Positions 54,001-63,650 of a stretch of 64,000 nucleotides of DNA are shown one piece after another. How positions within the stretch are numbered: the stretch's first letter is position 1; each line of letters starts with the position of its first letter. The notes under the pieces were generated by a model that was not told the origin of the DNA, searched no databases, and worked only from the letters and a program-made list of their open reading frames with translations. The stretch covers positions 992,001 to 1,056,000 of the forward strand of contig JANFNE010000018.1 of the NCBI GenBank assembly GCA_024867545.1. Reading direction: 5' to 3'. Made by a program: the position numbers and the translations under genes. The stretch is from Phytopythium helicoides (taxonomy: Eukaryota; Oomycota; Peronosporomycetes; Pythiales; Pythiaceae).

Positions 54001-55875
54001 ACTTTTGCTACTGAAGAATAGAAGGAGCTTGGCGACTCCAACTTGGTTGTTCTCAGCTGCCACCATGAGAGGAGTGCACATTCCTTCACCACGGATATCC
54101 ACGAGCTGCTTTGCAACAGCAAGCCTCACCCCCTCCGTGTTGCCAAATCGGATAGCACGCCACAGAGCTGCCGATGACCGGCTGATAATTTCATTCTGCT
54201 CCTTCATGACAGCCTCGACAAGCTCTCTGGTGACTTTGGTGTGGTTGTTCATAGAAGCCAAATCTTGAGCCATTCGATTCTCCTTGTCCTTTACAAAGAG
54301 GTTAGCTCCGGCGTCGATTAGCAGGCGAGTGGCGTCCAAGTGCCCGTGCTTTGCGGCCCACATTAATGGCGTGAAGTTGTATTTGTCAAGCACGTCAATC
54401 TTGGCTCCAGCTTCGATGAGAGTACGAACAACTTTTGAGTGGCCTTCCATAGATCCGCAAGCTATCGCGGTCTGCTTGTCGTCATTGACAACCTCAAGGT
54501 TGGCACCTAGGCTGACAAGCATGCTCACAACAGGATTATGTCCAAACTGGGAGGCAAGGATGAGAGGCGCTGAATTCCCGCCATGCCCTGCGTTTGGATC
54601 AGCACCAGCATCAATGAGCATGCGGACAACAATTGCGTGCCCGCTCTGAGCCGCTACGGAGAGCGCTGTAGCTTGGTTAGCTTGGATAGCATTGACGTTG
54701 CTACCGGCGTTGAGAAGCGCAGCAACAGTCGCTGCATGACCATTCTGAGCTGCATAATGTAATGATGTCCATTGTTGATCTTGAACAGCTTCAACGTTGG
54801 CACCTGCAGCGACAAGTGAGCTCACAACTGCTTCTTGACCATGACTAGCCGCGATGGCCAACGCTGTGCAACCGAGCTTGTTTCTTGCCTCTATATTGGC
54901 ACCAGAGTTTACAAGGACGTTGACAACCGCTGCGTGTCCGTTTCGAGCTGCATAGTGAAGTGGTGTCCATTGGTCGTCTTGGACAGCATCGACCTTGGCT
55001 CCAGCATTCAGAAGCGCAATTGCCATTGGTTCGTGACCTCTACAAGCTGCAAAATGGAGAGCAGTCCATTGGTGAACTTTGACACCGTTGACGTTGGCTC
55101 CTGCGGTGATGAGCAAGGCTACAACCGATTCGTGACCTTCGCTAGCCGCGATGATAAGAGCTGTGGAGCCTTTGCTGGTCATCGCTTCAATGTTGGCACC
55201 AGCGTTCAAAAGCATGTCAGTAATCGTTGTGTGTCCGTTCCGAGCTGCAACATGTAGTGCTGTCCATTGATCTACTTGGACAGAATCGACGTTGGCACCA
55301 GCGTTGAGAAGCGTAGCAACAATTGCTGAGTGTCCGTTTCGAGCAGCAACGTAAAGTGCGGTCCATTGTCCAACATCAACAGCATCGACGTTGGAGCCAG
55401 TGGTGATGAGTGAGTTGACGACTGAATCGTGACCTTCGCTTGCCGCGATGATAAGGGCCGTAGAGCCGAACTTGTTTCTCGCCTCGACGTTCGCGCCAGC
55501 TTTCAAAAGCATGTCAACGATCGCTGCGTGTCCATTCCGAGCTGCAATATGCAATGCTACCCATTTGTCAACTTGAGCAGCTTCGATGTTGGCGCCAGCG
55601 TTGAGAAGCGCAGCAGCAATGGCTGTGTGTCCATATTGAGCCGCAAAGTGTAGCGATGTCCATTGATCTACTTGAGCTGCGTTGACGTTGGCACCTGCAG
55701 CAATCAGAACGCGGATGACTAGCGAATGCCCTTTCACAGCGGCATGATGCAGGGCTGTTTCCTTGTTGCTATCCACGGCTTCAATGTCCACTCCGGCCTG
55801 GATGAGCGCTTGCGTGTGATTGAGATCTCCGCTCCCTGCAGCCAAGCGTAGCTCTACAGGCGAGGGGCTTGCCAT
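51091..55875 (-). CDS. long ankyrin-repeat protein (1594 aa)
   Basis: Intronless. About 27 ankyrin units fill residues 1 to roughly 905, most in the canonical TALHxAAxxGH...LLxAGANV form. The first 16 or so are nearly interchangeable in sequence, also at DNA level, so they expanded recently or are homogenised by gene conversion. After them: a helical region (LTRASSGVAPSRDQL, FRLVLEHCIDSQIL), a coiled coil at about 1030-1140 (LKQQVNENSQRMKIHDH, VNQIQEQLTRTENNIQNI), and a hydrophobic stretch near 1155 (GLVASVVGFAFAPLL) that may insert in or lie on a membrane. A C-terminal part (LEKYFIPVEDFESVL, ESELVSEEL-like EELVSEELWSAVQLA) ends in a further ankyrin-like unit. A protein-interaction scaffold is inferred; the partner is unknown. 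Confidence 0.92.
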   Translation of the reverse strand: MASPSPVELRLAAGSGDLNHTQALIQAGVDIEAVDSNKETALHHAAVKGHSLVIRVLIAAGANVNAAQVDQWTSLHFAAQYGHTAIAAALLNAGANIEAAQVDKWVALHIAARNGHAAIVDMLLKAGANVEARNKFGSTALIIAASEGHDSVVNSLITTGSNVDAVDVGQWTALYVAARNGHSAIVATLLNAGANVDSVQVDQWTALHVAARNGHTTITDMLLNAGANIEAMTSKGSTALIIAASEGHESVVALLITAGANVNGVKVHQWTALHFAACRGHEPMAIALLNAGAKVDAVQDDQWTPLHYAARNGHAAVVNVLVNSGANIEARNKLGCTALAIAASHGQEAVVSSLVAAGANVEAVQDQQWTSLHYAAQNGHAATVAALLNAGSNVNAIQANQATALSVAAQSGHAIVVRMLIDAGADPNAGHGGNSAPLILASQFGHNPVVSMLVSLGANLEVVNDDKQTAIACGSMEGHSKVVRTLIEAGAKIDVLDKYNFTPLMWAAKHGHLDATRLLIDAGANLFVKDKENRMAQDLASMNNHTKVTRELVEAVMKEQNEIISRSSAALWRAIRFGNTEGVRLAVAKQLVDIRGEGMCTPLMVAAENNQVGVAKLLLFFSSKSESEMISERDSLGRTVLHYGAKGGSADMVRLLLAEGANPLEVDDDNFTPIVVAAVCGHVNIVRELCQHLQRSELAEVGRLGNTGTLVQGTILHHLISKTNATMNAAAEIIKYLLSTALIRDANTTDSDGWTPLHAAASRSDGVQLVEALLDNGANANLQCRVKSKGDSAIHLAASMGHLDTVRCLLKHKSILLDIRNERGETPLLSSVKNNHMEVAIVLLEAGADFDACDSLGQSVLLHASLQQSGKTVKVLLEHGARVDCASDSGETPLSVSQSDDIRSVLKLYQTSQHFHDTSLDLLTRASSGVAPSRDQLMNLIPLITSAYDLRAILALGSILSKSEADSNTNAGVLRAAFHHIITEKLVIDDDACVFFRLVLEHCIDSQILSPSEYMKWKLQASKVNMEGADWVVELKQQVNENSQRMKIHDHAIRSLVDGIHAVHSTVMENRKLVISVAEYVKQLRKQVETGSKLLQAIVEHSNEMSDHVNQIQEQLTRTENNIQNIASNLHSFRGEYVKRLQQQEHTQQIKTLCGLVASVVGFAFAPLLKTALEGLIDLANPVDIFNFAYKGENLMHFIAESPKECILKPLVQNQLEKYFIPVEDFESVLRQDIIIQRPDVISTCEARGLDVIGLEIGYANEVKTLLPMLKAEEVQLIELIKKLDAVKSVLSLANVPPASSNMENGSMECVASRKALRNSKSRVIERLMATESTQPNQALRASTDEDRKMSRCEPARANHTSRMVQLSQAHPPQPACNANPKLALSDGETISFVEDLVMLPYHAAVCSSRGEVKTFKKLVEGIEIEADNPNAVTTVRRFMRETTQVRINAAEYAALRGFYEIGNLLAAWMDEAGVAEMDPAMVATSGSTVTLLENVEDFAHVHAVQESEGNVAEFKDFAEVIEQPLDVIHAKIRAQIIREELVSEELWSAVQLACHLGYVTIVKYLLVEKRVKTDAKNIVVLKSAKQRAEALAA

Positions 55876-56796
55876 GATGCCGCACAGAACGTAGGAGATG
55901 TGTCCTCTGAGCTCTTCGTGGCCAATTCAGCTATGCAATTTCGGCGTCTCGGCCACACCAGGTTATGAGGGGAGGACTAGCGAAAAATGTCGAAAGGCAA
56001 TTTGGGTGCGCTCTCCATCTCCTGACCAGCTCCAAGGCTGAACAGGCTCACAGTACACGGGCACCGCCACTTACATACCAGATCGTCAGGTTAGGCATAT
56101 CTACCACTGTGGCAAAGTAGTAGACGCAGGGCTTCACGTTGCCCCTCGAATTATCCCTTCGCAGCTGCTGTCAGATGAAGCAGCCCGCAGGCAGACCTCA
56201 CCGTGTATGTGTGACGAGAACGGTGGACCAGCCAACTCTATGGCCAGTGACGGGAAATTCACAGCCAAGACCAACACAGATACATGTAAGGGTGATGGAT
56301 AGGACGCAAGGACAAGCAAAATATCGGTCGCCTTCAATTCGCTAATCGCTTGATGATCATTGCGAAGCAGATGACTGGCAAATCGACGAGCGCTGATGCA
56401 GCTTACTCAAGTGCTAGAGTGCTTGAGCTCTAGATCATATCACACTACAGATGTCGATACAGTGAGACGGACGTGAAGAAAGATGAGAGCCACCATTCTG
56501 CTTCCAACAATCTTCATCACGAGTAAGTGTAGCCATCGCAATGGGCACACTCGGGTGGGTGGGTCTTCAAACGGGTCGATAGAAACCCACATTACACAAC
56601 CCGACCTGCCTTTACACTTGATTCACAACTGGATTCTCATGGGTTCGGGTCTTCTGACGCCACTCCTTCTCAACCCACATCATGGGTACAGCCCGCGTAG
56701 CTCCCCACGTCAAGCCATCTCACTTCCGCTTTCGCCGCCTGCCGCGCACTCGCCTTCTCGCCCCGCTCGTCCTCTGTAAGTGCCGTAGACGGCGCG
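55876..56796. promoter_or_regulatory. divergent promoter region (ankyrin / WP-repeat nucleoporin-like)
   Basis: 920 bp between divergent ATGs. Short open frames here show no domains. No repeat or RNA gene was recognised. Confidence 0.4.
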
Positions 56797-57032
56797 ATGG
56801 CCGCCAATCCGTTCGCTCGCAGCGCTAACGACACGCGTGTGTCGCCCGCAGGCGCAGCATGGAGCAGTGCGTTCGCCCCGCCGGTTGCGAGTCCGCAGCA
56901 GTCGTGGGGGTCGCAGCAGCAGCAGTGGGGATCGCAGCAGCAGTGGGTGGCTGGAGCTCAGCCCAGAACGGTGTTTGGTCAGCCTAGGCAGAGCAGTGCG
57001 AGTCCGTTCCAGCCGCAGTCGTGGACTAACTC

Positions 57033-57070
<38 letters not shown>

Positions 57071-58206
57071 GCAGTCCGTTCCTGCCGTCTGGCTTGGGAT
57101 CAGCCCAGCAGCACAGCACGAGCCCCTTCCAGCCGCAGCCGTGGTTCAACACGCAGCAGCAGCCTAGCAACACGCGCTCCTCGCCGTTTCAGCAGGCGGG
57201 TAGCCTATCGGGGAAAGGCACGGAGCACCCCAAGTGGGACTTCGGTCACTTCCACGACGACGGACCGGGGCTCGTCCGGAACTGGAACGCTCTTCAGACT
57301 CCTGTGGCTCCCAAGGCGCCATTGCAGTCCCCGTGGACGACGTGGAAGGCTCCAGAGACCAAGAACACGAGCACCGACGGTGGACTCAAGTTCTCGTGGC
57401 CGACGACCTCCTCGCTCACGGCGACAGCACCAAGTTCGACTCCAAGCAGCTCCAAGTTCACATGGCCGTCGCAGCCAGCCACGACCAAGAGCGAGTTCAA
57501 ATTCTCGTGGCCCACAAGCGCCAGTGCTACCCAGTCGACTGCCAACACTTCGACTCCAGCCAGCAACGGATTCAAGTTCACGTGGCCGCCGGCTAATAAC
57601 ACCAGCACAGCCAAACCGAGCGCGCAGCCGCCGTCGTCGAGCAAGTTTACGTTCGCTTGGCCGTCAACGACAAGTCCGGTGCAGCCGATGCCGAATGCTA
57701 CTTTGCCTGCAAGCTCTTCCCAGCAGTTGCAGTGGCCAAGCACGAATGCTACAACAGCCAACGCACCAGCGCCAGCTGCTACAGCTCTCCCTGTTCCAGC
57801 ACCGCAATCAGCAGCGGGAACTTCCCAGCCGCAGTTCATGATCGCACAGCCAGACGTCGACCCGTACGGTTCGGCTGTTGTGGAGCGTCAGGTCCAGGCT
57901 GCGTTGTCTGTCTCCATTTCTCAAAAGCCTGGTGTTTCAAGCGCTGTGGTGGCTGAGCCGAGATTGCGATCTCCTGACACCAAATTCGCTTCTCGTGTTG
58001 GTTTGTCGCCCAATGCTGTCAAGACGCAGAGCTTGGCACTTCGTCGCCCATCGACGTCTGCATCGCTGACGCAATACCGTTGGTCGTCTCCCATTATGCG
58101 ACCCAAGCAGCCTGCGATGCTGTTGCAGCCGCTCGGTTCGTCATCTCGCAGCGGAATGCGAACACGAAGCGAGTTCCGGTTCTCGAGCTCGTTATTTCAC
58201 CGGTAG
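56797..58206 (+). CDS. Nup98-related protein with F-x-W-P repeats instead of FG repeats
   Basis: 469 aa, one exon. The N-terminal half is low complexity: Gln runs, several SPF(Q/L)P units and W-G-S-Q repeats. The middle (about residues 195-320) has regularly spaced motifs LKFSWP, SKFTWP, FKFSWP, FKFTWP, FTFAWP and LQWP, each about 25-35 residues apart in a Ser/Thr/Pro/Ala linker. This is the layout of an FG nucleoporin with a different cohesive motif. The last 120 residues align with the Nup98 linker at 46354-46740 of this window: PDVDPYGSAVVERQVQAAL matches PDVNPYG..LVEQSVKAAL, and RSEFRFSSSLFHR matches EDEFKFSSSLFR. It stops there and lacks the ubiquitin-like and autoproteolytic domains. 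A partial duplicate of Nup98 working at the pore is inferred. Confidence 0.82.
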
Positions 58207-58675
58207 CTTTCAGCGAGCGAGCATCAAGTAGTAGGGCCGTAGGTATGGATGTTGGAGTAGGTTAGACAGCTAGTAGAGCATCAGTAGGACACATACAACG
58301 CATACGAATGAAGCGGAATGGAATTAGACAAGCTTTGCGTGGCCGCCACTCTTGATTCGTGTCTCCAGCTGTTGTGCATTGCCATCATAGTAGATGCCCT
58401 ATCGTATAGTAATAACGGAGGAAGTAAGGCTTAGCTTGCCCAGCAGTAGTTCCAAGCTTTTCTTCATTATCGACCAGACAGTGTACGAGCCAGCATTTCA
58501 GCGAGTTGTTCACAAGAATGTTAGCACATGGTGTTGAAAAGGGTAGATGCGATCTCCTGCATGTCCCTGCAATTTACTTTTTTGTTTTTGTTTTGCCCTG
58601 TGCTGCTCCTGGAGCGCTTTGAGCTTGACTCGTACTGCTACTGCTACTACTGCTACAACCACAACTGCGCGCGAC
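58207..58675. other. intergenic region between convergent genes
   Basis: About 470 bp with the 3' ends of the nucleoporin-like gene and the PERK-like kinase gene. A TACTGCTAC-type triplet repeat lies at about 58632-58660. No gene seen. Confidence 0.45.
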
Positions 58676-58894
58676 TCACTCGGTCTGTCGTACTGCACGC
58701 ACGCCGCAAAGCCCTTCAATGGCAGCCATGACGTCTGCAACCACCTCGCGCTCGGATGAACGACCACCCGCAAGTGCCGCATGAGCGTCCAAGACGAACT
58801 CAAGAATTTGAGCACCCTCGCTCTCCAAGTGGAGCCCGAACTTCTTGATCTCGACCTGACCGTCTCGTACTTCTCCGATTACGTCGCAGACCTC
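58676..58894 (-). CDS. candidate last exon of the PERK-like kinase
   Basis: A 72-codon minus-strand stretch ending TGA at 58676 that reads as a well-formed amphipathic protein (EVCDVIGEVRDGQVEIKKF, EGAQILEFVLDAH, REVVADVMAAIEGL). It joins the kinase frame in phase if a 49-nt intron (58943-58895, GTGGAG...TGAAG) is removed, replacing the last five residues of the kinase frame. The donor is weak and the intron very short, so this is uncertain. The alternative is a remnant of another gene. Confidence 0.45.
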   Translation of the reverse strand, partial: EVCDVIGEVRDGQVEIKKFGLHLESEGAQILEFVLDAHAALAGGRSSEREVVADVMAAIEGLCGVRAVRQTE

Positions 58895-58925
58895 CTTCAA
58901 TAAATTATGGTTCGGAACGCCAGAG

Positions 58926-61900
58926 TCAGGAGGCCGCCTCCACCTGAAGCGTGAACGTCGACGACGCCAGGGCTGCCAATGATGGCAAAGAGAGGTGATC
59001 CAGTCCAGCGTGATGGTGGTGGTGTGTCCCATGAGCCAGCCGTGGCGATCGCACGACGTCCATGCTTGACTCGTACAGCTGCTGTCCCCATTGTACGACC
59101 TCATCTGCCGTGGGTCGTTCTTGCGGGTCCCAATGTAGAAGTCGCAACAGCATGTCCACGAGCTCCGGACACTTTTGCCGCCAGATGAAGGTTTCTGGAA
59201 GCACACTGTCACGGGCATTTCGCAACGTCACGTACCGCTCCATGGTTGTCCCGAATCGCTCATGACAGAGCTCGAACAAAATCATACCAAGTGAGTAAAT
59301 GTCCGTTTTGGCATTGTACTTCTTCCCAGCAACTTGTTCCGGGCTGGCGTACAGATACGTTCCCACGCCAGCCGTGACGTCGTTGCTTTCAGAAGCCGCG
59401 TTCGACCACGTCGAACGAGAGCCCATCGCCGCATAGGCTGCTGCTGCAATATTCGATGCGTTTGAACCTCGGTTAATTGCTGGTAACTGGTCTTCGACCG
59501 ACGAGCTGAGGTTCACATTCGCAGCATATCGCGACAGACCGAAATCCCCGAGCTTGATGGAGTCACCATCCGTGTCAGCCACAAAGATATTTGCAGGCTT
59601 GAGATCGCGGTGGATAAGCCCACAAGAGTGTACGTGTGCCAGAGCACTTGCAATCTGAACGAAAATTTTGAGCAGTTTGCGTAGCTCCATTGGACGCCCC
59701 GGAACAGCCAAATAGTCCCCCAGGTTTCGACCAGCACAGTACTGCATCTGGATGTACAGCAAATGGTCGCACTTCTCGCGGCTGTAAGACGTCGCTGAGT
59801 CGTCGTCATCGACACCACTCCCATTGCCATTCAATGTACTAGCCGATTGCGAAGGTGCACGCCGACGAACTGATGGTTTGTTTTGAACAACAAGATCTTC
59901 CTCCTTCCACGCATTTGCGTCGTTTCCATCTGAAGAATCACGCTCCCATTCGAACCCACCGTCGTCTTCCTCTTCGATTATGCTACTATGGCTGTGTCCA
60001 TAGTATCCATTGACACGGTCCTGGTTGCTCGAGAAATCCATTTCCGAAATCGGTGCTAGCAAGTTACTCATCGAGTAATTCCTCGCACCTGCGCCAAATG
60101 TCGACTCCCCGTTCATCACCGACGATGCACCAGATGACGGAGGCAGGGACGAGGTTTCCATCGACTCCTCTACCTTCTCGAGCCACGCCTGGTAGTATCG
60201 CACAATGTTCGGGTGATCAAGCAATGCTAGGATCTTGACCTCGCGCAGGAACTTTTGCAGGGTCTTGGATGTTTGGTTCTTGAGGTTTAAGCCAACGCGC
60301 TTGATAGCGTACTTCCGGCCATCCAGTCGGTTCTCAGCCAACACGACCTGTCCAAAGCCACCCTTGCCGATAGCTGAGATCTCTTCGAATTCATGCAAAA
60401 AACGGCTTTGACACACAAAGGGCAAAAACACTTGGTCGTCATCCTTGGAATGGTCGTCAGACGATGACGATTGCGAGGACGATGCATCCGACCCTTTTCG
60501 ACGCTGTTTCGTCGACGCATCCTGACTAGTAGGCGATGCTACGCCCACAGCGGCACTCACACTCGCACTGTCCGTACTGTTGTCGTCAACTGAACTCGCA
60601 CCGTTGCTGCTTGAATCTCCTCCCCTATGAAGACGGGTGCTCGTCTTGCTTCCTTGACTAAAGCAGCTGCCAGTAGTATTCTCCGATTTCCAAGAAGATG
60701 CAACTGATTTGTCGCCATCGTCCTCGCCGGGTCCGCTGCTTACATCCGAGTCCAGGAGCTCAACAACACGGGCGCTTTGAGAATCACTATCGCTGTCCGA
60801 TGACATAAAGTCATCATGAGAAGGTAACATCTTGACCTCGTACTCTAAGCGATCGCAGTCATCATCCTGTAGAACATCGTATGCCTCGTCGTCGTACGGC
60901 AACGCTAGTGTTGACCCGGAGACTGATAATCGCGACCCATAGTTCGATGCAGATACCATCGACGATGCTGCTGAGGAGTCGCCAACAACCGTGGAGGACA
61001 AATCAGACGACGACTTGGAGTCGAGCTCGTACTCGAGTTGACGGAGCCCCACTCGAGAGCTTGAATAACGTCCTCCAGCAATTAGCGCAGCCGCTTCGGA
61101 CGCCGCCATACGTGAGAACTTCTCCAGCATCATAGCTTCCGTCTCTGGATCGACCGTCACTTCAACAGTCTGGCGAGTTGTGGTGGTTGTCGTAGTAGCA
61201 GGAGCTTCTCCATTCCCAAGAAGACGCAATGGGCGTTCAACGCTTCCAGCTGCATCCATCAACAGTGCGCGGCTAATGACGCTGGAGATAGTGATGTTCT
61301 CCTCGCCTGGACGCTCGATTGTAAGCTGGTGCACGTGCGATACGAAGAACTGGCTTTGGTCCATGCTTTTGATGGCCGTTTGGGCAATGGATGCAGACAA
61401 TCCCTTGACGTAACAGCCCCATGCAATCAGCATGGACCCGACAAGGGTCATGAGCATCATGGCCCCAGCGTGGTAGTAGGTGATGAAGACGCCACGCTTG
61501 CCATCACTTTCCATCGACTCCCACAATATGCGCCGTCGCCTCCGTGTCGGCGCCAGACCATCATGAAGGTGGTCGTCGTGCTCATACGACGATTGCGGAA
61601 TCACGTCGTCGTTCTCGCTCAGGTTCGACACCTCCTCACTCCCGCCTGCATTAGACTCCAAGAAGTAGTTTTCTCCTTCAAGTAAGCGCAAGCGAAATCG
61701 TGACTCGACCGCGTCCCAACTCCGAGGTACAACGCGCGAGAGCTGCTTGCTTGCGTCAACTGGCTCACCGACAATGGTTTCAAAATCCACGTTATCTGCT
61801 GTTGGCAACGCACCTGAAGTGTGGTCTTGCTCAGTTTTCGAAGCACCAGTCGAGAACACACCTTCGGATTTGGGAGCACCTCCATTGTCAAGCGTTCGAG

Positions 61901-62927
61901 GGGTTGACACTGAGCGAGATGCAGTTGATGAAGAAGACGGGCCGTCTACACGCCACTGATAGAACGTCGAGCCCCGCGATGTCGATAGTCCAAACACTGC
62001 CAGCACGTCAAAATCCGCGATTTCGAACTCCCACAGCTGCTCGTTTGTCCAAGGATCGAAGCCAGCGATCGTTGATCCCTCTTCGTGCGCTCGTGCAGCG
62101 TCCGGGTCCTTCGGGATGACGAGGATTTCGGGCGGGACGTACGGGCGCGCCGCGTTCTCTGCCATCGCGCAGTGCGGATGCTTGGCGAACTGCAGAAAGT
62201 ACTCGGAGATGCGGAAGCAGCGCGTGAAGGACGCGTTGCGGGCGTGCAGCGCCTGTGTCGTGTACTCAGACCGGCCGAACAGGATGTCCGCTGCCCACGA
62301 GGGCGCCGCCGAGCCGGTCGAGGACGGGAAGGGCTGCACTAACCCGGTCGCCGCATCAAGCGCAAAGAGCTCGGATCGCTTCTGCCCCACCAGCATTACG
62401 TCCGCGAGCCCCTCGCTGTTGTCCCCGCTGGCCGCGAGTCGCACGGGTCCGTTGACGTTCACGATGTCTGCCATGGTCATCTCTAGCTCGGTCACCTTGT
62501 TGTCTGTGAAATGGTACAGTCGTCCGTCGTAGGAGGGCACGAGGCGCTCCATAAAGGCCGTGCCGGCCGCCAGAGCCTTGTCCACCGGCCGCGCAGGCCA
62601 CCACAGGTCCCGTCCGCCGCCGTGGCCTGTCGTCACCTTCCGCTCGGCCGCGGCCGCCGCAGGCTCCGTCTGTCGAGGCGGCGGCGCCTGCGCCGCGCAC
62701 TGCGAGGAGTCTACCATCGGTCCCCCCGAGTCGAAGGTCCATAGCACGTCGCCCGACCACGCGTGGATGGCAAACACGCGGCCGTCCAGCCCGCCGGCCA
62801 GCACCAGGTCGCTCGAGCGCGTCGCGCCGCGCAGCAGCTCCAGCTCGGCCGCCTCGGGTCGCGCGCAAGCCGCCGGTGCCAGCAACAGCAACAGCAACAG
62901 CAGCGGCAGCGCCAGGAGTCGCCGCAT
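58926..62927 (-). CDS. PERK-like eIF2-alpha kinase, ER membrane
   Basis: Unfolded-protein sensor kinase that would phosphorylate eIF2-alpha. The frame is open to a GTG at 63026; the first ATG is 62927 and begins a strong signal peptide (MRRLLALPLLLLLLLLAPAA). 1333 aa to the TGA at 58926. The luminal part has PQQ/beta-propeller-like strands (LVLAGGLDGRVFAIHAWSGD, VPSYDGRLYHFTDNK, LFALDAATG). One transmembrane helix follows at about 61440 (MMLMTLVGSMLIAWGCYV). An acidic Ser-rich region precedes the kinase domain: IGKGGFGQVVLAENRLDG, YAIKRVGL, then the long acidic insert typical of eIF2-alpha kinases, LIHRDLKPANIF, KLGDFGLSRYA, GTYLYASPEQ, DIYSLGMILFEL. The insert and the lobe order fit PERK/GCN2 type; the luminal domain fits PERK. 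The substrate is inferred from family. Confidence 0.88.
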   Translation of the reverse strand: MRRLLALPLLLLLLLLAPAACARPEAAELELLRGATRSSDLVLAGGLDGRVFAIHAWSGDVLWTFDSGGPMVDSSQCAAQAPPPRQTEPAAAAAERKVTTGHGGGRDLWWPARPVDKALAAGTAFMERLVPSYDGRLYHFTDNKVTELEMTMADIVNVNGPVRLAASGDNSEGLADVMLVGQKRSELFALDAATGLVQPFPSSTGSAAPSWAADILFGRSEYTTQALHARNASFTRCFRISEYFLQFAKHPHCAMAENAARPYVPPEILVIPKDPDAARAHEEGSTIAGFDPWTNEQLWEFEIADFDVLAVFGLSTSRGSTFYQWRVDGPSSSSTASRSVSTPRTLDNGGAPKSEGVFSTGASKTEQDHTSGALPTADNVDFETIVGEPVDASKQLSRVVPRSWDAVESRFRLRLLEGENYFLESNAGGSEEVSNLSENDDVIPQSSYEHDDHLHDGLAPTRRRRRILWESMESDGKRGVFITYYHAGAMMLMTLVGSMLIAWGCYVKGLSASIAQTAIKSMDQSQFFVSHVHQLTIERPGEENITISSVISRALLMDAAGSVERPLRLLGNGEAPATTTTTTTRQTVEVTVDPETEAMMLEKFSRMAASEAAALIAGGRYSSSRVGLRQLEYELDSKSSSDLSSTVVGDSSAASSMVSASNYGSRLSVSGSTLALPYDDEAYDVLQDDDCDRLEYEVKMLPSHDDFMSSDSDSDSQSARVVELLDSDVSSGPGEDDGDKSVASSWKSENTTGSCFSQGSKTSTRLHRGGDSSSNGASSVDDNSTDSASVSAAVGVASPTSQDASTKQRRKGSDASSSQSSSSDDHSKDDDQVFLPFVCQSRFLHEFEEISAIGKGGFGQVVLAENRLDGRKYAIKRVGLNLKNQTSKTLQKFLREVKILALLDHPNIVRYYQAWLEKVEESMETSSLPPSSGASSVMNGESTFGAGARNYSMSNLLAPISEMDFSSNQDRVNGYYGHSHSSIIEEEDDGGFEWERDSSDGNDANAWKEEDLVVQNKPSVRRRAPSQSASTLNGNGSGVDDDDSATSYSREKCDHLLYIQMQYCAGRNLGDYLAVPGRPMELRKLLKIFVQIASALAHVHSCGLIHRDLKPANIFVADTDGDSIKLGDFGLSRYAANVNLSSSVEDQLPAINRGSNASNIAAAAYAAMGSRSTWSNAASESNDVTAGVGTYLYASPEQVAGKKYNAKTDIYSLGMILFELCHERFGTTMERYVTLRNARDSVLPETFIWRQKCPELVDMLLRLLHWDPQERPTADEVVQWGQQLYESSMDVVRSPRLAHGTHHHHHAGLDHLSLPSLAALASSTFTLQVEAAS

Positions 62928-63650
62928 GGCGCGCCGAGCCACGAGGGGAGCGCGCAAGCCGCCGGTGCCGCGGGTCCGCCGCCTGTCTCGCCCGCCCTTG
63001 CCGGGCCTTGCTTCTCCCGTTGTCACTTGAGGAAATGAGCCTGGCAGTTCATATAAGGGAAGGGCGTTTCTGAGCGCGAGGGGAAGGGCAGCGCCGCGGC
63101 TCTGGTCTGAGTCGTCGGAATTGCACTTGGTTGAAGTATGTCTATCTGAGCTCGATCGGAGTATATCTGATAAAGCCAGTTTTGCCTGGTTGTTGGTGAT
63201 TTACAGCTGACGAATTTTTTTGCGGCACACATGGAGAAACAGCGACGTTGATACATTCGAACGGCTGCAAACGAGCAGCGCAAAGGTCCTCGCAGGTGCG
63301 TTCATGTCAACTGCTCACCTGCGGCTCCAAGTGACGCGCGGGAGCCGCGAGCCAATTGCTGCTCGACACGCTGACAGGTGGGCCGCTTCGAGAACGCTCG
63401 AGACAGAGTGTCCCACTCTAATGACACTGTCATAGTTCCGACTTCAACACCTCTGTACCGCAGCGAGAAAGGCGGTTCTTCAATACTAAATCCAAGTCAC
63501 TTGATCCGCCGTCGGCAACCTTTCCTGAGCATGCGATGCGATGCTGCTGCGCGCGCTGGGGCGTCGCCATGAACCCTCTGCGCCGTCGCATGCTGCCACG
63601 TGCCGCCCCCAGGCGAACCCTCCGGCGTAATCCGCGCGCTCCTCGCCGCC
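62928..63650. other. intergenic region
   Basis: About 720 bp containing the PERK-like promoter and the 3' flank of the next minus-strand kinase. Open frames here have no domains. Confidence 0.4.

Noticed and set aside
58676..59218. Independent 180-aa minus-strand gene
   Set aside because: Its first 108 codons overlap the kinase C-terminus in another frame and are not protein-like; only 58676-58894 is credible and is treated as a candidate exon.
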